This document shows positions 23,471 to 33,112 of a stretch of 64,000 bases of DNA, piece after piece. Source of the DNA: Actinomycetota bacterium. Lineage in GTDB: Bacteria; Actinomycetota; Actinomycetes; S36-B12; CAIYMF01. The stretch spans positions 1-64,000 of the forward strand of contig JAIUOK010000018.1 of the NCBI GenBank assembly GCA_020161245.1, read 5' to 3'. Under the pieces are notes generated by a model. It had not been told where the DNA came from. It made no database searches and saw nothing but the letters and a program-made list of their open reading frames with translations. Position numbers and translations under genes: made by a program. The stretch's first letter is position 1. Every line of letters begins with the position of its first letter.

Positions 23471-23476
23471 TAGAGT
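23471..23476 (+). promoter_or_regulatory. -10 hexamer TAGAGT upstream of tRNA-Val(CAC)
   Basis: TAGAGT ends 12 nt before the mature tRNA 5' end, leaving a short 5' leader for RNase P. Confidence 0.4.
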
Positions 23477-23488
23477 CGCGTCCCGCAC

Positions 23489-23560
23489 GGGCGATTGGCG
23501 CAGTGGTAGCGCGCTTCGTTCACACCGAAGAGGTCACTGGTTCGAACCCAGTATCGCCCA
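23489..23560 (+). tRNA. tRNA-Val (CAC)
   Basis: Acceptor GGGCGAT/ATCGCCC; anticodon arm CTTCG-TTCACAC-CGAAG, anticodon CAC. The T-arm is GGTTCGAACCC and the discriminator A; CCA is not encoded. The acceptor and part of the D-arm match the GAC isoacceptor at 16467-16542. Confidence 0.95.
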
Positions 23561-23567
23561 CCGTGCG

Positions 23568-23596
23568 AAGGGCCCCCGCGGATCGCGGGGGCCCTT
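23568..23596 (+). terminator. Terminator hairpin after tRNA-Val(CAC)
   Basis: A perfect 13-bp stem (arm AAGGGCCCCCGCG) with a 3-nt loop starts 8 nt beyond the tRNA. The descending arm ends in CCCTT. Confidence 0.85.
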
Positions 23597-23720
23597 GCGT
23601 CGTTCCGGACGCCGGTCCGCGCGGCGCTCAGCGGACACGACCCCCGGCTGCCCTGGTGGCCGGCCCGGGGCTGACGTAGCGTCGCGAGCACGACGGGGCA
23701 GGTCGATCGGGAGGGACACC

Positions 23721-24971
23721 ATGACGACCCACGCGAACCGCATCGTGCGGACGGCGACCGTGCTCGCCGCCTCCGCGGCCCTCGGGCTCGGCCTGGTGCA
23801 GGCCTCCTCGGCCGCCCCGCTGCCGGAGCGCGCGACCGGCGCCCCGGCGGTTGCGACGGCGCCGACGGCGGTGCCCGCGCAGAACCTCCGCGTCGTGCCG
23901 CGCCGCGTGCTCGGCGGGCTGGTGGCGCCGGTGCTCGTGACGTCGGCGCGCGACGGCTCCAGCAGGCTCTATGTCGTCGAGAAGGCCGGGCGGATCCGCA
24001 CGGTCAGCGGCAGCACCGTCACCGGTACGTGGCTCGACATCCGCGGGATCGTGGCCGACAGCGGCGAGCAGGGGCTGCTCGGCCTCGCGTTCCCTGCGGG
24101 CTTCCAGACCTCGCGCTACTTCTACGTCACCTACACGCGGTCGGACGGCGCTCTGGTGCTGGCCCGGTTCCGCGCCCCGAGCGCGACGTCGGCCCGCGTC
24201 AGCGCGAGCACCCGCCAGACGATCCTGGTGGTGCCGCACCCGACCTACCAGAACCACAACGGGGGCAACATCGCCTTCGGGCCGGACGGGTACCTCTACC
24301 TCGGCACCGGCGACGGCGGCGGTGGCGGCGACCCGTTCGCCAACGCCCAGAACCGCACGAGGCTCGGCGGCAAGATGCTGCGGATCGATGTGCGCAAGGC
24401 GTGCGGCACGCGGGCCTACTGCATCCCGCCCACCAACCCGTACGCGTCGTCGACGACGTTCCGCAAGGAGATCTGGCTGACCGGCCTGCGCAACCCCTGG
24501 CGCTGGTCGTTCGACACCAACGGCGACCTCTACCTCGCCGACGTCGGCCAGGACCGCCGCGAGGAGATGACGCTGCTGCGCGCCGGCCAGCAGTCGGGCC
24601 GCAACCTCGGTTGGTCCTGCCGCGAGGGCTCGCTGATCTACAACGCGTCGCGCTGCCGCACCGGCACGACCTACCGGGCGCCGTCCCTGCAGCTGTGCCA
24701 CCCGAGCGTGCCGTCGACTCAGTGCATGGGGCTCGGCGAGTCGATCACGGGCGGGTTCGTCTATCGCGGCACGGCCTACCCGGACGCCGCTGGGCTCTAT
24801 GTGTTCGCCGACTTCGTGACCGGCAAGATGTGGGGCTGGCGGCCGTCGCAGGCACCCACGGCAGCGAGCAACCTCGCCAGGGTCACGGGGTTCGGGCTGT
24901 CCGACAGCCGCGAGCTGTTCGCCGTCACCATCGACGGCGGGCTGTACCGGATCCGGTTCGCGGCGGCGTAG
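23721..24971 (+). CDS. Secreted PQQ-dependent sugar dehydrogenase-like protein
   Basis: The product is 416 aa. The ATG follows GGGAGGG and begins an export signal (T-V-L-A-A-S-A-A-L-G-L-G-L). A six-bladed propeller of the soluble glucose/aldose dehydrogenase type is indicated by G-E-Q-G-L-L-G-L-A-F, H-N-G-G-N-I-A-F-G-P-D-G-Y-L-Y-L-G-T-G-D-G-G, G-L-R-N-P-W-R-W-S-F-D, and D-V-G-Q-D-R-R-E-E. These enzymes oxidise sugars outside the membrane using PQQ and calcium. Cofactor use is inferred; HHIP-like relatives without enzyme activity exist. A TAGCGT hexamer lies about 40 nt upstream. Confidence 0.85.
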   Translation: MTTHANRIVRTATVLAASAALGLGLVQASSAAPLPERATGAPAVATAPTAVPAQNLRVVPRRVLGGLVAPVLVTSARDGSSRLYVVEKAGRIRTVSGSTVTGTWLDIRGIVADSGEQGLLGLAFPAGFQTSRYFYVTYTRSDGALVLARFRAPSATSARVSASTRQTILVVPHPTYQNHNGGNIAFGPDGYLYLGTGDGGGGGDPFANAQNRTRLGGKMLRIDVRKACGTRAYCIPPTNPYASSTTFRKEIWLTGLRNPWRWSFDTNGDLYLADVGQDRREEMTLLRAGQQSGRNLGWSCREGSLIYNASRCRTGTTYRAPSLQLCHPSVPSTQCMGLGESITGGFVYRGTAYPDAAGLYVFADFVTGKMWGWRPSQAPTAASNLARVTGFGLSDSRELFAVTIDGGLYRIRFAAA

Positions 24972-25098
24972 AACCGCCGCGAGAGGGGCGCGCCCCCGCC
25001 GCTAGGCTGGCCGGGCCAACCCCGGCGCCTCGTACCCGCCGGGCACCCACGGGTCCGACCCCTCGTCACGGCCGGCCCACGAGCACCCGGGAGACCCC

Positions 25099-27102
25099 GT
25101 GCCCCAGATCACCGTCCGCGACATCGAGGGGCACGAGGAGCTCCGCGAGGTGCCCGAGGGCACCACCGCGGGAGAGGTCTTCACCGACCGCAGCGTCGTC
25201 GTCGCACGCGTCGACGGCCAGCTGCGCGACCTCGCCTACATCGTGTCCGGCGGCGAGGTGCTCGAGCCGGTCCCGGTCGACACCGAGGACGGCCGCGCGG
25301 TGCTGCGCCACTCCACTGCGCACGTGCTCGCCCAGGCGGTGCAGCAGATCTTCCCGGAGGCCAAGCTCGGCATCGGCCCGCCGATCAAGGACGGCTTCTA
25401 CTACGACTTCGACGTCGAGCGGCCGTTCACCCCGGAGGACCTCGCGGCCCTCGAGAAGCGCATGCAGGACATCATCAAGTCCGGCCAGCGCTTCCACCGC
25501 CGCGTCGTCTCCGAGGACGAGGCGCGCGCCGAGCTCAGCCACGAGCCGTACAAGCTCGAGCTCATCGGCCTCAAGGGCGGCAGCGCCGAGGACATGGGCG
25601 ACGTCATGGAGGTCGGCGGCGCCGAGCTCACCATCTACGACAACCTCGACGGCAAGACCGGCGAGCGGGCGTGGTGCGACCTGTGCCGCGGCCCGCACGT
25701 GCCCACCACTCGGGTGATCCCGGCGTTCAAGCTCATGCGCTCCGCCGCCGCGTACTGGCGCGGCAGCGAGAAGAACCCGATGCTGCAGCGCATCTACGGC
25801 ACCGCGTGGGAGAGCCGCGACGCGCTCAAGGCGCACCTGGCCTTCCTCGAGGAGGCCGAGAAGCGCGACCACCGCCGCCTCGGCTCCGAGCTCGACCTGT
25901 TCTCCTTCCCCGAGGAGATCGGTTCCGGCCTGGCCGTGTTCCATCCCAAGGGCGGCGTCATCCGCCGGGAGATGGAGCACTACTCGCGCCTGCGCCACGA
26001 GGAGGCGGGCTACGAGTTCGTCAACACCCCCCACCTGACCAAGGGGCAGCTCTACGAGATCTCCGGGCACCTCGACTGGTACGCCGAGGGCATGTACCCG
26101 CCCATGGAGCTCGATGCGGAGTACGGGCCGGACGGCGAGCTGAAGAAGGCCGGCCAGAAGTACTACATGAAGCCGATGAACTGCCCCATGCACAACCTGA
26201 TCTTCGGGGCGCGCGGGCGGTCCTACCGCGAGCTGCCGCTGCGGCTGTTCGAGTTCGGCACCGTGTACCGCTACGAGAAGTCCGGCGTCGTGCACGGCCT
26301 CACCCGGGCGCGCGGCTTCACCCAGGACGACGCGCACATCTACTGCACCCAGGAGCAGATGGCCGACGAGCTCGACTCGCTGCTCACCTTCGTCCTCGAC
26401 CTGCTCCGCGACTACGGGCTCGACGACTTCTACCTCGAGCTGTCGACCAAGGACCCCGTGAAGTTCGTGGGCAGCGACGACGTCTGGGAGAAGGCCACGG
26501 AGACCCTGCGCGAGGCGGCCGAGCGGCAGAAGCTCGAGCTCGTGCTCGACCCCGGCGGCGCCGCGTTCTACGGGCCCAAGATCTCCGTGCAGGCGCGCGA
26601 CGCGATCGGCCGCACCTGGCAGATGTCGACCATCCAGGTCGACTTCAACCTGCCCGAGCGGTTCGGCCTGGAGTACACCGCGGCCGACGGCTCGCGCCAG
26701 CGCCCGGTGATGATCCACCGCGCGCTGTTCGGCTCGATCGAGCGCTTCTTCGCCGTCCTGCTCGAGCACTACGCCGGAGCGTTCCCCGCGTGGCTCGCGC
26801 CTGTGCAGGTGATGGGCATCCCGATCACCGACGGCCACGTCGAGTACCTGCAGGACGTCGCTGCGCAGCTGCGGGCTCACGGCATCCGCGTCGAGGTCGA
26901 CACCTCCGACGACCGCATGCAGAAGAAGATCCGCAACGCGCAGAAGCAGAAGGTGCCCTTCATGCTCATCGCGGGCGACGACGACGTCGCCGCAGGCGCG
27001 GTGTCCTTCCGCTACCGCGACGGCAGCCAGAACAACGGCGTCCCCGTCGCCGAGGCGATCGCCGAGATCCGCGACGCCGTCGACCGACGCGTGCAGGTGT
27101 GA
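25099..27102 (+). CDS. thrS: Threonyl-tRNA synthetase
   Basis: The product is 667 aa. An N-terminal TGS domain is followed by the editing domain ([16 protein letters not shown]). The class II catalytic core includes the zinc ligand Cys362 in [10 protein letters not shown] and motif 2 F-R-Y-E-type [13 protein letters not shown]. The anticodon-binding domain starts near [10 protein letters not shown]. It charges tRNA-Thr and clears mischarged Ser. TAGGCT near 25005 implies a leader of about 80-90 nt; no T-box features (AUG anticodon-like stems, TGGNACC motif) are seen in it. Confidence 0.97.
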   Translation: MPQITVRDIEGHEELREVPEGTTAGEVFTDRSVVVARVDGQLRDLAYIVSGGEVLEPVPVDTEDGRAVLRHSTAHVLAQAVQQIFPEAKLGIGPPIKDGFYYDFDVERPFTPEDLAALEKRMQDIIKSGQRFHRRVVSEDEARAELSHEPYKLELIGLKGGSAEDMGDVMEVGGAELTIYDNLDGKTGERAWCDLCRGPHVPTTRVIPAFKLMRSAAAYWRGSEKNPMLQRIYGTAWESRDALKAHLAFLEEAEKRDHRRLGSELDLFSFPEEIGSGLAVFHPKGGVIRREMEHYSRLRHEEAGYEFVNTPHLTKGQLYEISGHLDWYAEGMYPPMELDAEYGPDGELKKAGQKYYMKPMNCPMHNLIFGARGRSYRELPLRLFEFGTVYRYEKSGVVHGLTRARGFTQDDAHIYCTQEQMADELDSLLTFVLDLLRDYGLDDFYLELSTKDPVKFVGSDDVWEKATETLREAAERQKLELVLDPGGAAFYGPKISVQARDAIGRTWQMSTIQVDFNLPERFGLEYTAADGSRQRPVMIHRALFGSIERFFAVLLEHYAGAFPAWLAPVQVMGIPITDGHVEYLQDVAAQLRAHGIRVEVDTSDDRMQKKIRNAQKQKVPFMLIAGDDDVAAGAVSFRYRDGSQNNGVPVAEAIAEIRDAVDRRVQV

Positions 27103-27104
27103 CC

Positions 27105-27620
27105 ATGGCCGCGACGGGAAGCGACGCGTGGGACCGGCTCTGGACCCCCCACCGCATGGCCTACATCAAGGGTGAGAACAAGCCCACCCACGACGAGGCC
27201 GGCGACGAATGCGCGTTCTGCCGTGCGCCGTCCCTCGAGGGCGAGGACAGCCTGGTCGTCGCCCGGGGCGAGCACGTGTTCGCCGTCCTCAACCTCTACC
27301 CCTACAACGCGGGCCATCTCATGGTGTGCCCCTACCGCCATGTGGCCGACTACACCGATCTCACAGACGACGAGGTGGTCGAGCTCGCGGCGTACACGCA
27401 GCGGGCGATGCGCGCTCTGCGGGCGGCGTCCGGGGCGCAGGGCTTCAACATCGGGATGAACCAGGGCCACATCGCGGGTGCCGGCATCGCCGGGCACCTT
27501 CACCAGCACATCGTCCCGAGGTGGGGAGGCGACACGAACTTCATGCCGGTCGTCGGCGCCACCAAGACCATGCCGCAGCTGCTCGAGGCGACGCGCGACC
27601 TGCTGATCGCCGTCTGGTAG
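27105..27620 (+). CDS. HIT family nucleotide-binding protein
   Basis: The product is 171 aa and begins two bases after the thrS stop. The catalytic triad H-L-H-Q-H-I-V (His131, 133, 135) and upstream V-L-N-L-Y-P-Y-N-A-G-H-L-M-V are those of actinobacterial AP4A phosphorylase/HIT proteins, which cleave diadenosine polyphosphates. C-A-F-C-R-A near residue 38 may help bind zinc. Position directly after thrS and before the PI-lipid cluster matches the conserved actinobacterial order. Confidence 0.88.
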   Translation: MAATGSDAWDRLWTPHRMAYIKGENKPTHDEAGDECAFCRAPSLEGEDSLVVARGEHVFAVLNLYPYNAGHLMVCPYRHVADYTDLTDDEVVELAAYTQRAMRALRAASGAQGFNIGMNQGHIAGAGIAGHLHQHIVPRWGGDTNFMPVVGATKTMPQLLEATRDLLIAVW

Positions 27621-27653
27621 CGCGACCCGTCGGGCCGGGGGGAGGATCGTGGC

Positions 27654-28067
27654 ATGGCCGCTCTGACGTCGACGTCGCCGGTGCTCGTGTTCGACGGCGA
27701 CTGCGCGTTCTGCACGACGTCGGTGCTGTGGCTGCACCAGCAGTTCCCCGACGCGTTCGAGCTGACGCCGTACCAGCGCACCGACCTCGCCGCCCTGCAG
27801 CTCACGGCCGAGGAGTGCCACGCCAAGGTGCAGTGGATCGGCGACCCCGCCGACCCGGCCGCAACCCGGCGCGAGGGGCACGAGGCCGTGGCTGCGCTGG
27901 TGCGCACCGGGGGGCGCCGCCGGGGCGGCGCCGTGGGCCGGCTGTGGTCCGCGGCCGGCGCCGTCGCCGTCGTACCGCCCGTGTCGTGGGTCGCCGCAGG
28001 CGTCTACCGCTGGGTGGCCGCCAACCGCAGCCGCCTGCCGGGCGGCACGCCCGCCTGCGCGCTCTGA
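27654..28067 (+). CDS. DCC family thiol-disulfide oxidoreductase-like protein (DUF393)
   Basis: The product is 137 aa. The signature V-F-D-G-D-C-A-F-C-T-T-S-V-L-W-L gives the C-x-x-C pair, with the D-x-D-C-x-x-C pattern that names the family. Y-Q-R-T-D-L-A-A-L and a late A-A-G-V-Y-R-W-V-A-A-N-R follow. Redox activity is inferred, not established for most members. GGAGG lies 8 nt before the ATG. Confidence 0.8.
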   Translation: MAALTSTSPVLVFDGDCAFCTTSVLWLHQQFPDAFELTPYQRTDLAALQLTAEECHAKVQWIGDPADPAATRREGHEAVAALVRTGGRRRGGAVGRLWSAAGAVAVVPPVSWVAAGVYRWVAANRSRLPGGTPACAL

Positions 28068-28074
28068 GAACGAC

Positions 28075-28119
28075 GGAGCCGGCAGCCGCAGGGGATGCCC
28101 CCGAGCGGCTGCCGGCTCC
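28075..28119. terminator. Bidirectional terminator between the DCC gene and the EF-G-like gene
   Basis: A perfect 15-bp stem (arm GGAGCCGGCAGCCGC) encloses a 15-nt loop that itself contains GGGG-ATG-CCCC. It fills the 58-bp gap between two convergent stop codons. Confidence 0.85.
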
Positions 28120-28125
28120 TCGACG

Positions 28126-30285
28126 TCAGTGCGCGTGCGCCGTGGCGGCGTCCTCCTGCACCTTCTTGGCCACCTGCGGCGGCATCGGCTCGTGGCCGAT
28201 GTAGGTGCGGGCGAACGTGGCCGTCCCGTGCGAGAGCGACCTCAGCTCGATGGCGTACCGGGTGAGCTCGAGCTGGGGCACCTCGGCGGTGATCTGGGTG
28301 CGACCGGTGCCGACGGGCTCGCTGCCCGCCACGCGTCCGCGACGTCCGGAGAGGTCGCCCATCACGGCTCCGACGTACTCGTCGGAGACCAGCACGGTGA
28401 TCCGGTCGACCGGCTCGAGCAGCGAGACGGACGCCGCGGCAGCGGCCTCCTTGAGCGCGAGCGAGCCCGCCTGCTGGAAGGCCATGTCGGACGAGTCGAC
28501 GGAGTGGGCCTTGCCGTCGACCAGCGTCACGCGGATGTCGATGACGGGGTAGCCGGCGGCGACGCCCTTCTCCATCTGCGCCCGCACGCCCTTCTCGACG
28601 CTCGGGATGAACTGCCGGGGCACGGCCCCGCCGACCACCTTGTCGACGAACTCGAAGCCCGATCCCGAGGGCAGCGGCTCCACCTCGATGTCGCAGACGG
28701 CGAACTGGCCGTGCCCGCCGGACTGCTTCACGAGCCGGCCGTGGCCCTTGCCGGGTCCGGCGAAGGTCTCCCGCAGCGATACCCGCAGCGGGACGGAGTC
28801 GACCGCGACGCCGTAGCGGTTGCGCAGGCGGTCCAGCAGCACGTCGACATGCGCCTCGCCCATGCACCACAGCACGAGCTGGTTGGTCTCGGGGTTGCGC
28901 TCGAGCCGCATCGTCGGGTCCTCGGCCACGAGGCGCGCGAGCCCGGAGGCGAGCTTGTCGTCGTCGGCCTTGGAGTGGGCGACGATCGCGACCGGCAGCA
29001 GCGGGTCGGGCATGATCCACGGCTCGACGAGCAGCGGGCTGTCCTTCTCCGACAGCGTGTCGCCGGTCTCGGCGCGGCTGAGCTTGGCCACCGCGACGAT
29101 GTCTCCGGCGACAGCCTTGGTGATGGTGCGCTGCGCCTTGCCGAGCGGCGAGGAGAGCGCGCCCACGCGCTCGTCGACGTCGTGGTCCTCGTGCCCGCGG
29201 TCGGGCGCGAAGTGGCCGGAGACGTGCACGGTCGCGTCGGGGGTCAGCGTGCCGCTGAAGATCCGCACGAGCGAGATGCGGCCGACGTACGGGTCGGTCG
29301 TCGTCTTGACGACCTCGGCGCACAGGGGGCCCGAGGGGTCGCACTCCAGCGGGCCGCGGGGCTCGCCGCCAGGGGTGGTGACCGCAGGCAGCGGGTGCTC
29401 GAGCGGCGACGGGAAGCCGCGCGTCATGACCTCGAGCAGCTCGAGGGTGCCGAGTCCGCCGGGGGACGGGGCCGCGCCGAGAACCGGGTAGAACGTGCCG
29501 CGTGCGACGGCCGTCTCGAGGTCGGCGATGAGCGTGTCGATGTCGATGTCCTCGCCGCCGAGGTAGCGGTCCATGAGGGTCTCGTCCTCGGACTCCGCGA
29601 TGATCCCCTCGATGAGGGCGCCGCGCGCCGACTCGATGAGCGGGAGGTGCTCGGCGTCGGGCGCCTTCTCCACGCGCGCGCCGGAGGTGTAGTCGTAGAC
29701 CTTCTGCGACAGCAGCCCGATGAACCCGGCGGCGCTGCCGTCGTCGGCGTGCATGGGGAGGTACAGCGGGAGCACCCCGTCGCCGAAGACGCGCTGGCAG
29801 ATCGCCACGACGTCGTCGAAGTCCGCGCGCTCCTTGTCGAGCTTGGTGACGACCACGGCCCTGGGCATCCCGACGGCGGCGCACTCCTCCCAGAGGAGCT
29901 GGGTCGCGCCGTCGACGCCGTCCACGGCCGAGATGACGAAGAGGGCGGCGTCCGCCGCCCTCAGGCCGGCCCGGAGGTCGCCGACGAAGTCCGCGTACCC
30001 GGGGGTGTCGACCAGGTTGACCTTGATGCCGTCGAACTCGAGCGGGGCCAGTGCCAGGCCCACGGAGCGCTGCTGCCGCAGCTCGGCCTCGTCGAAGTCG
30101 GAGACCGTGGAGCCGTCCTCGACCCGGCCGGCGCGGGGGATGGCCCCGGCCGCCACGAGCAGCTGCTCGACCAGCGTCGTCTTGCCGGACCCGGAAGGGC
30201 CGACCAGGACCACGTTTCTGATCACGTCGGGCCGGTCGGCCTCCGGTGCTCTTCCGGCGGCCCCTGGGTTGTTCTTGTCGGCCAT
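28126..30285 (-). CDS. Elongation factor G-like GTPase (EF-G2 type)
   Basis: The product is 719 aa from an ATG preceded by GGAGG. The P-loop G-P-S-G-S-G-K-T spans residues 29-36 and G3 is D-T-P-G-Y-A-D-F. G4 reads T-K-L-D instead of N-K-x-D, a feature of the EF-G-like branch rather than housekeeping FusA. Domains II-V follow, with R-L-V-A-E-D-P-T in domain III and G-G-A-V-P-R-Q-F-I-P in domain IV. A translation, ribosome-rescue or stress role is possible; the actinobacterial paralogue is not the essential translocase. No ribosomal genes are adjacent. Confidence 0.88.
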   Translation of the reverse strand: MADKNNPGAAGRAPEADRPDVIRNVVLVGPSGSGKTTLVEQLLVAAGAIPRAGRVEDGSTVSDFDEAELRQQRSVGLALAPLEFDGIKVNLVDTPGYADFVGDLRAGLRAADAALFVISAVDGVDGATQLLWEECAAVGMPRAVVVTKLDKERADFDDVVAICQRVFGDGVLPLYLPMHADDGSAAGFIGLLSQKVYDYTSGARVEKAPDAEHLPLIESARGALIEGIIAESEDETLMDRYLGGEDIDIDTLIADLETAVARGTFYPVLGAAPSPGGLGTLELLEVMTRGFPSPLEHPLPAVTTPGGEPRGPLECDPSGPLCAEVVKTTTDPYVGRISLVRIFSGTLTPDATVHVSGHFAPDRGHEDHDVDERVGALSSPLGKAQRTITKAVAGDIVAVAKLSRAETGDTLSEKDSPLLVEPWIMPDPLLPVAIVAHSKADDDKLASGLARLVAEDPTMRLERNPETNQLVLWCMGEAHVDVLLDRLRNRYGVAVDSVPLRVSLRETFAGPGKGHGRLVKQSGGHGQFAVCDIEVEPLPSGSGFEFVDKVVGGAVPRQFIPSVEKGVRAQMEKGVAAGYPVIDIRVTLVDGKAHSVDSSDMAFQQAGSLALKEAAAAASVSLLEPVDRITVLVSDEYVGAVMGDLSGRRGRVAGSEPVGTGRTQITAEVPQLELTRYAIELRSLSHGTATFARTYIGHEPMPPQVAKKVQEDAATAHAH

Positions 30286-30397
30286 ATCGATCGCCTCCAG
30301 CGTCGTTGCCGATGGATCGTGGCCCCGACTCTTCTCCTCGGCTCCCCGCGAGGCAACCGCTTCGCCCGATACGTCCGCAGTTACGCTCGTCACCGTC

Positions 30398-31024
30398 ATG
30401 CTGAACAACGCCGCCGCCCGCAAGGCCGTCTCCGGAGCCGTCGACCCGCTCGCACGGGGACTGCTCCGCATCGGCCTGTCCCCGGACGCCGTCACCGTGA
30501 TCGGCACCGTGGGCACCTGCGCCGCTGCGCTGTGGTTCTTCCCCCGCGAGCAGTGGGTCGTGGGCACGCTCATCATCACAGCGCTGGTGATCAGCGACCT
30601 GCTCGACGGGACGATGGCGCGGATGTCGGGCCGCTCGGGCCCGTGGGGCGCGTTCCTCGACTCCACCCTCGACCGCGTGGCCGACGGCGCGATCTTCGGC
30701 GGTGTCGTGCTGGGTCTCGCCCACGCCGGCGACATGCTGTCGGCCGCGGCCGCGCTGCTGGCCCTCGTCGGCGGCGGTGTCGTGTCGTACGCCAAGGCCC
30801 GTGCGGAGAGCATCGGCGTCGAGTGCAACGTCGGCATCGCCGAGCGCGCCGAGCGGATCATCGTGCTGCTGCTGGCCGTGTTCCTCACCGGCCTCGGCGT
30901 CCCGTACGTGCTGCCGGTGGCCGTGTGGCTGCTCGCCGCGCTCACGTGGATCACCGTGGGCCAGCGGATCCTGCACGTGCGTCGCCAGTTGCGCACCGTC
31001 GCGACCCCGGAGGACGCCGCGTGA
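30398..31024 (+). CDS. pgsA: Phosphatidylinositol phosphate synthase
   Basis: The product is 208 aa with about six membrane helices. The CDP-alcohol phosphotransferase motif is complete: D67-x2-D70-G71-x2-A74-R75-x8-G84-x3-D88-x3-D92. In this position, upstream of a PIM acyltransferase and pimA, it makes phosphatidylinositol phosphate from CDP-diacylglycerol and inositol phosphate, the first step to PI and PI mannosides. A TACGCT hexamer lies 10 nt before the ATG. The next gene overlaps by four bases (GTGA), so the lipid operon is translationally coupled. Confidence 0.9.
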   Translation: MLNNAAARKAVSGAVDPLARGLLRIGLSPDAVTVIGTVGTCAAALWFFPREQWVVGTLIITALVISDLLDGTMARMSGRSGPWGAFLDSTLDRVADGAIFGGVVLGLAHAGDMLSAAAALLALVGGGVVSYAKARAESIGVECNVGIAERAERIIVLLLAVFLTGLGVPYVLPVAVWLLAALTWITVGQRILHVRRQLRTVATPEDAA

Positions 31025-31935
31025 GCCAGATCGCCGACCAGCTGACGTCCTGGGGGTTCGGCGCCGGCTGGTCGGTCGTGCGGCGCATGCCCGACCCGGT
31101 CGCCTACGCCACCTTCGAGCGCCTCGCCGACACCGCCTGGGCCCGCCGCGGGCCGTCGGTGCGCAGGCTCGAGTCGAACCTGCGCCGCGTCGTCGGGCCG
31201 GAGCCGTCGGAGGACGAGCTGCGGGTGCTCTCGCGCGCCGGCATGCGCTCCTACCTGCGCTACTGGTGCGACGCCTTCCGGCTCCCCGGCTGGAGCCGCG
31301 AGCGCATCGTCGAGTCGATCGGGATCATCGACGACCACCACCTCGCCGACGGCCTCGCCACCGGCCGCGGGGTGGTCGTCGCGCTGCCCCACATGGGCAA
31401 CTGGGACCACGCCGGCGCCTGGGCCACCCTCGCGCACTCGCCCGTGGTCACCGTGGCCGAGCGGCTCAAGCCCGAGGATCTCTACGAGAAGTTCCTCGCG
31501 TTCCGCCGCGGCCTCGGCATGGACGTCATCCCGCTCACCGGCGGCGAGCCGCCGTTCCCCTACCTCGCCGACAAGCTCAAGGGCGGCGCGCTCGTGGCGC
31601 TGCTGGGCGACCGCGACCTGGGGCGGTCGGGCGTCCCGGTGCAGTTCTTCGGGGCGAAGGCCAAGATGCCCGCCGGCCCGGCGGCCCTCGCCGTCGACAC
31701 CGGGGCGGTGCTGATCACCGCGCAGCTCTACCTCGAGGACGGCCGCAACTGGGTGCGCTTCCAGAGCCCGGTGGACGTCCCGCAGGAGGGGGAGCGGTCG
31801 CGCCGCATCTTCCGCACCACGCAGCTGGTCGCCGACAAGTTCGAGGAGGGCATCGGCGCCCGCCCGGCCGACTGGCACATGATGCAGCGGCTGTGGGTCG
31901 ACGACCTCGACCCCGCCAAGGCGCCGAAGGAGTGA
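31021..31935 (+). CDS. Phosphatidylinositol mannoside acyltransferase
   Basis: The product is 304 aa. The acyltransferase H-x4-D motif is P-H-M-G-N-W-D (His124, Asp129), followed by L-L-G-D-R-D-L and K-M-P-A-G-P-A-A-L-A, as in LpxL/HtrB-type and mycobacterial PatA enzymes. The start overlaps the PIP synthase stop, and pimA follows after 7 bp. In this context it acylates the mannose of PIM1/PIM2 on the cytoplasmic membrane face. Confidence 0.9.
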   Translation: MSQIADQLTSWGFGAGWSVVRRMPDPVAYATFERLADTAWARRGPSVRRLESNLRRVVGPEPSEDELRVLSRAGMRSYLRYWCDAFRLPGWSRERIVESIGIIDDHHLADGLATGRGVVVALPHMGNWDHAGAWATLAHSPVVTVAERLKPEDLYEKFLAFRRGLGMDVIPLTGGEPPFPYLADKLKGGALVALLGDRDLGRSGVPVQFFGAKAKMPAGPAALAVDTGAVLITAQLYLEDGRNWVRFQSPVDVPQEGERSRRIFRTTQLVADKFEEGIGARPADWHMMQRLWVDDLDPAKAPKE

Positions 31936-31942
31936 CGGGCCG

Positions 31943-33112
31943 ATGAAGGTCGGCATCGTCTGCCCCTACGACTGGTCGTCGCCGGGCGGTGTGCAGGTGC
32001 ACATCCGCGACCTCGCGGTCGCGCTGCGGCGCCTCGGCCACACGGTGTCGGTGCTGACGCCGTCGGAGGACGACGACCTCGACCTCCCGCCGTACGTCGT
32101 CTCGACGGGCGGCGCCGTATCGCTGGCGTACAACGGGTCGCGGGCCAAGATCGCCCTGGGGCCGATCGCGACCCGACGGGTCCGCAAGTGGCTGCGCGAG
32201 AACGAGTTCGACGTCCTCCACATCCACGAGCCGCTGGCGCCGAGCCTGTCGATCCTGTCGTGCTGGGCCGCCCGGGGGCCGATCGTGGCCACCTGGCACT
32301 CGTCGATGGAGCGGTCGCGGCTGCTCGCAGCCGGCTTCTCGATCGCGCAGACGGCGCTCGAGAAGGTGTCGGCCCGCATCGCGGTCAGCGAGGCGGCGCG
32401 CCAGACGCTCGTCGAGCACATGGGCGGCGACGCCGTCCTCATCCCCAACGGCGTCGACTGCTCGCTGTTCGGCGAGGGCGAGCCGCTCGACGGCTGGCCC
32501 GGCGACGGCGGCTCGCTGTTCTTCATCGGCCGCATCGACGAGCCGCGCAAGGGCCTGCAGGTCCTGCTCGCGGCGATGCCCGCGATCATCGCCGCGCACC
32601 CCGGCGTGCGCCTGCTCGTGGCCGGACCGGGCGAGGTCGAGGAGATCCGCGGCGACCTCGAACCCGAGGTGGCCGAGCACATCACGTTCCTCGGCCTCGT
32701 CGACGAGGAGACCAAGGCGCGCGCCTTCCTGTCGGCCGACATCTACGTCGCGCCCAACACCGGCGGCGAGAGCTTCGGCATCGTGCTCCTCGAGGCGATG
32801 GCGAGCGGCACTCCGGTGCTGGCCAGCGACCTCGAGGCGTTCCGCCGCGTCACGGCTGAGGGCCGCGCGGGCGCGTCGTTCGCCAACGAGGACCCCGACG
32901 ACCTGGCGCGCGCGGCGATCGCGCTGCTGTCCGACCGCGACGAGCGGTCCCGGCTCGCGGCCGAGGGCCGGATCCGCGCCCGCGAGTTCGACTGGGAGAC
33001 CGTCGCCAAGCGCATCGTCGAGGTGTACGAGTCGGTGACGGTGACAGGGGAGAAGGTCACCGAGGACCTGCGCGGCCAACTCGTCGGCCGCCTGGCGCGC
33101 GGAGGCGGCTGA
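31943..33112 (+). CDS. pimA: Phosphatidylinositol alpha-mannosyltransferase
   Basis: The product is 389 aa, GT-B fold, GT4 family. It begins M-K-V-G-I-V-C-P-Y-D-W-S-S-P-G-G-V-Q-V-H, the PimA donor/acceptor signature. F-I-G-R-I-D-E-P-R-K-G-L (GT4 phosphate-binding) and the E-x7-E motif in G-G-E-S-F-G-I-V-L-L-E-A follow. It transfers mannose from GDP-mannose to phosphatidylinositol. The stop codon overlaps the next ATG by one base. Confidence 0.92.
   Translation: MKVGIVCPYDWSSPGGVQVHIRDLAVALRRLGHTVSVLTPSEDDDLDLPPYVVSTGGAVSLAYNGSRAKIALGPIATRRVRKWLRENEFDVLHIHEPLAPSLSILSCWAARGPIVATWHSSMERSRLLAAGFSIAQTALEKVSARIAVSEAARQTLVEHMGGDAVLIPNGVDCSLFGEGEPLDGWPGDGGSLFFIGRIDEPRKGLQVLLAAMPAIIAAHPGVRLLVAGPGEVEEIRGDLEPEVAEHITFLGLVDEETKARAFLSADIYVAPNTGGESFGIVLLEAMASGTPVLASDLEAFRRVTAEGRAGASFANEDPDDLARAAIALLSDRDERSRLAAEGRIRAREFDWETVAKRIVEVYESVTVTGEKVTEDLRGQLVGRLARGGG

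Noticed and set aside
24987-24998. 12-bp palindrome GGGGCGCGCCCC after the sugar dehydrogenase gene as a terminator
   Set aside because: It has no loop, so it cannot form a stable hairpin of useful length; self-complementary GC strings of this size are expected at this base composition.
25005-25098. T-box or threonine-responsive leader ahead of thrS
   Set aside because: The leader is only about 90 nt and shows neither a T-box sequence nor a specifier stem; thrS T-boxes are chiefly a Firmicutes feature.
28126-31956. Very long minus-strand frame continuing upstream of the EF-G-like start
   Set aside because: Sequence before 30285 is antisense to the PIP synthase and PIM acyltransferase genes and has no homology-like motifs; the ATG at 30285 has a good ribosome site and begins the G domain.
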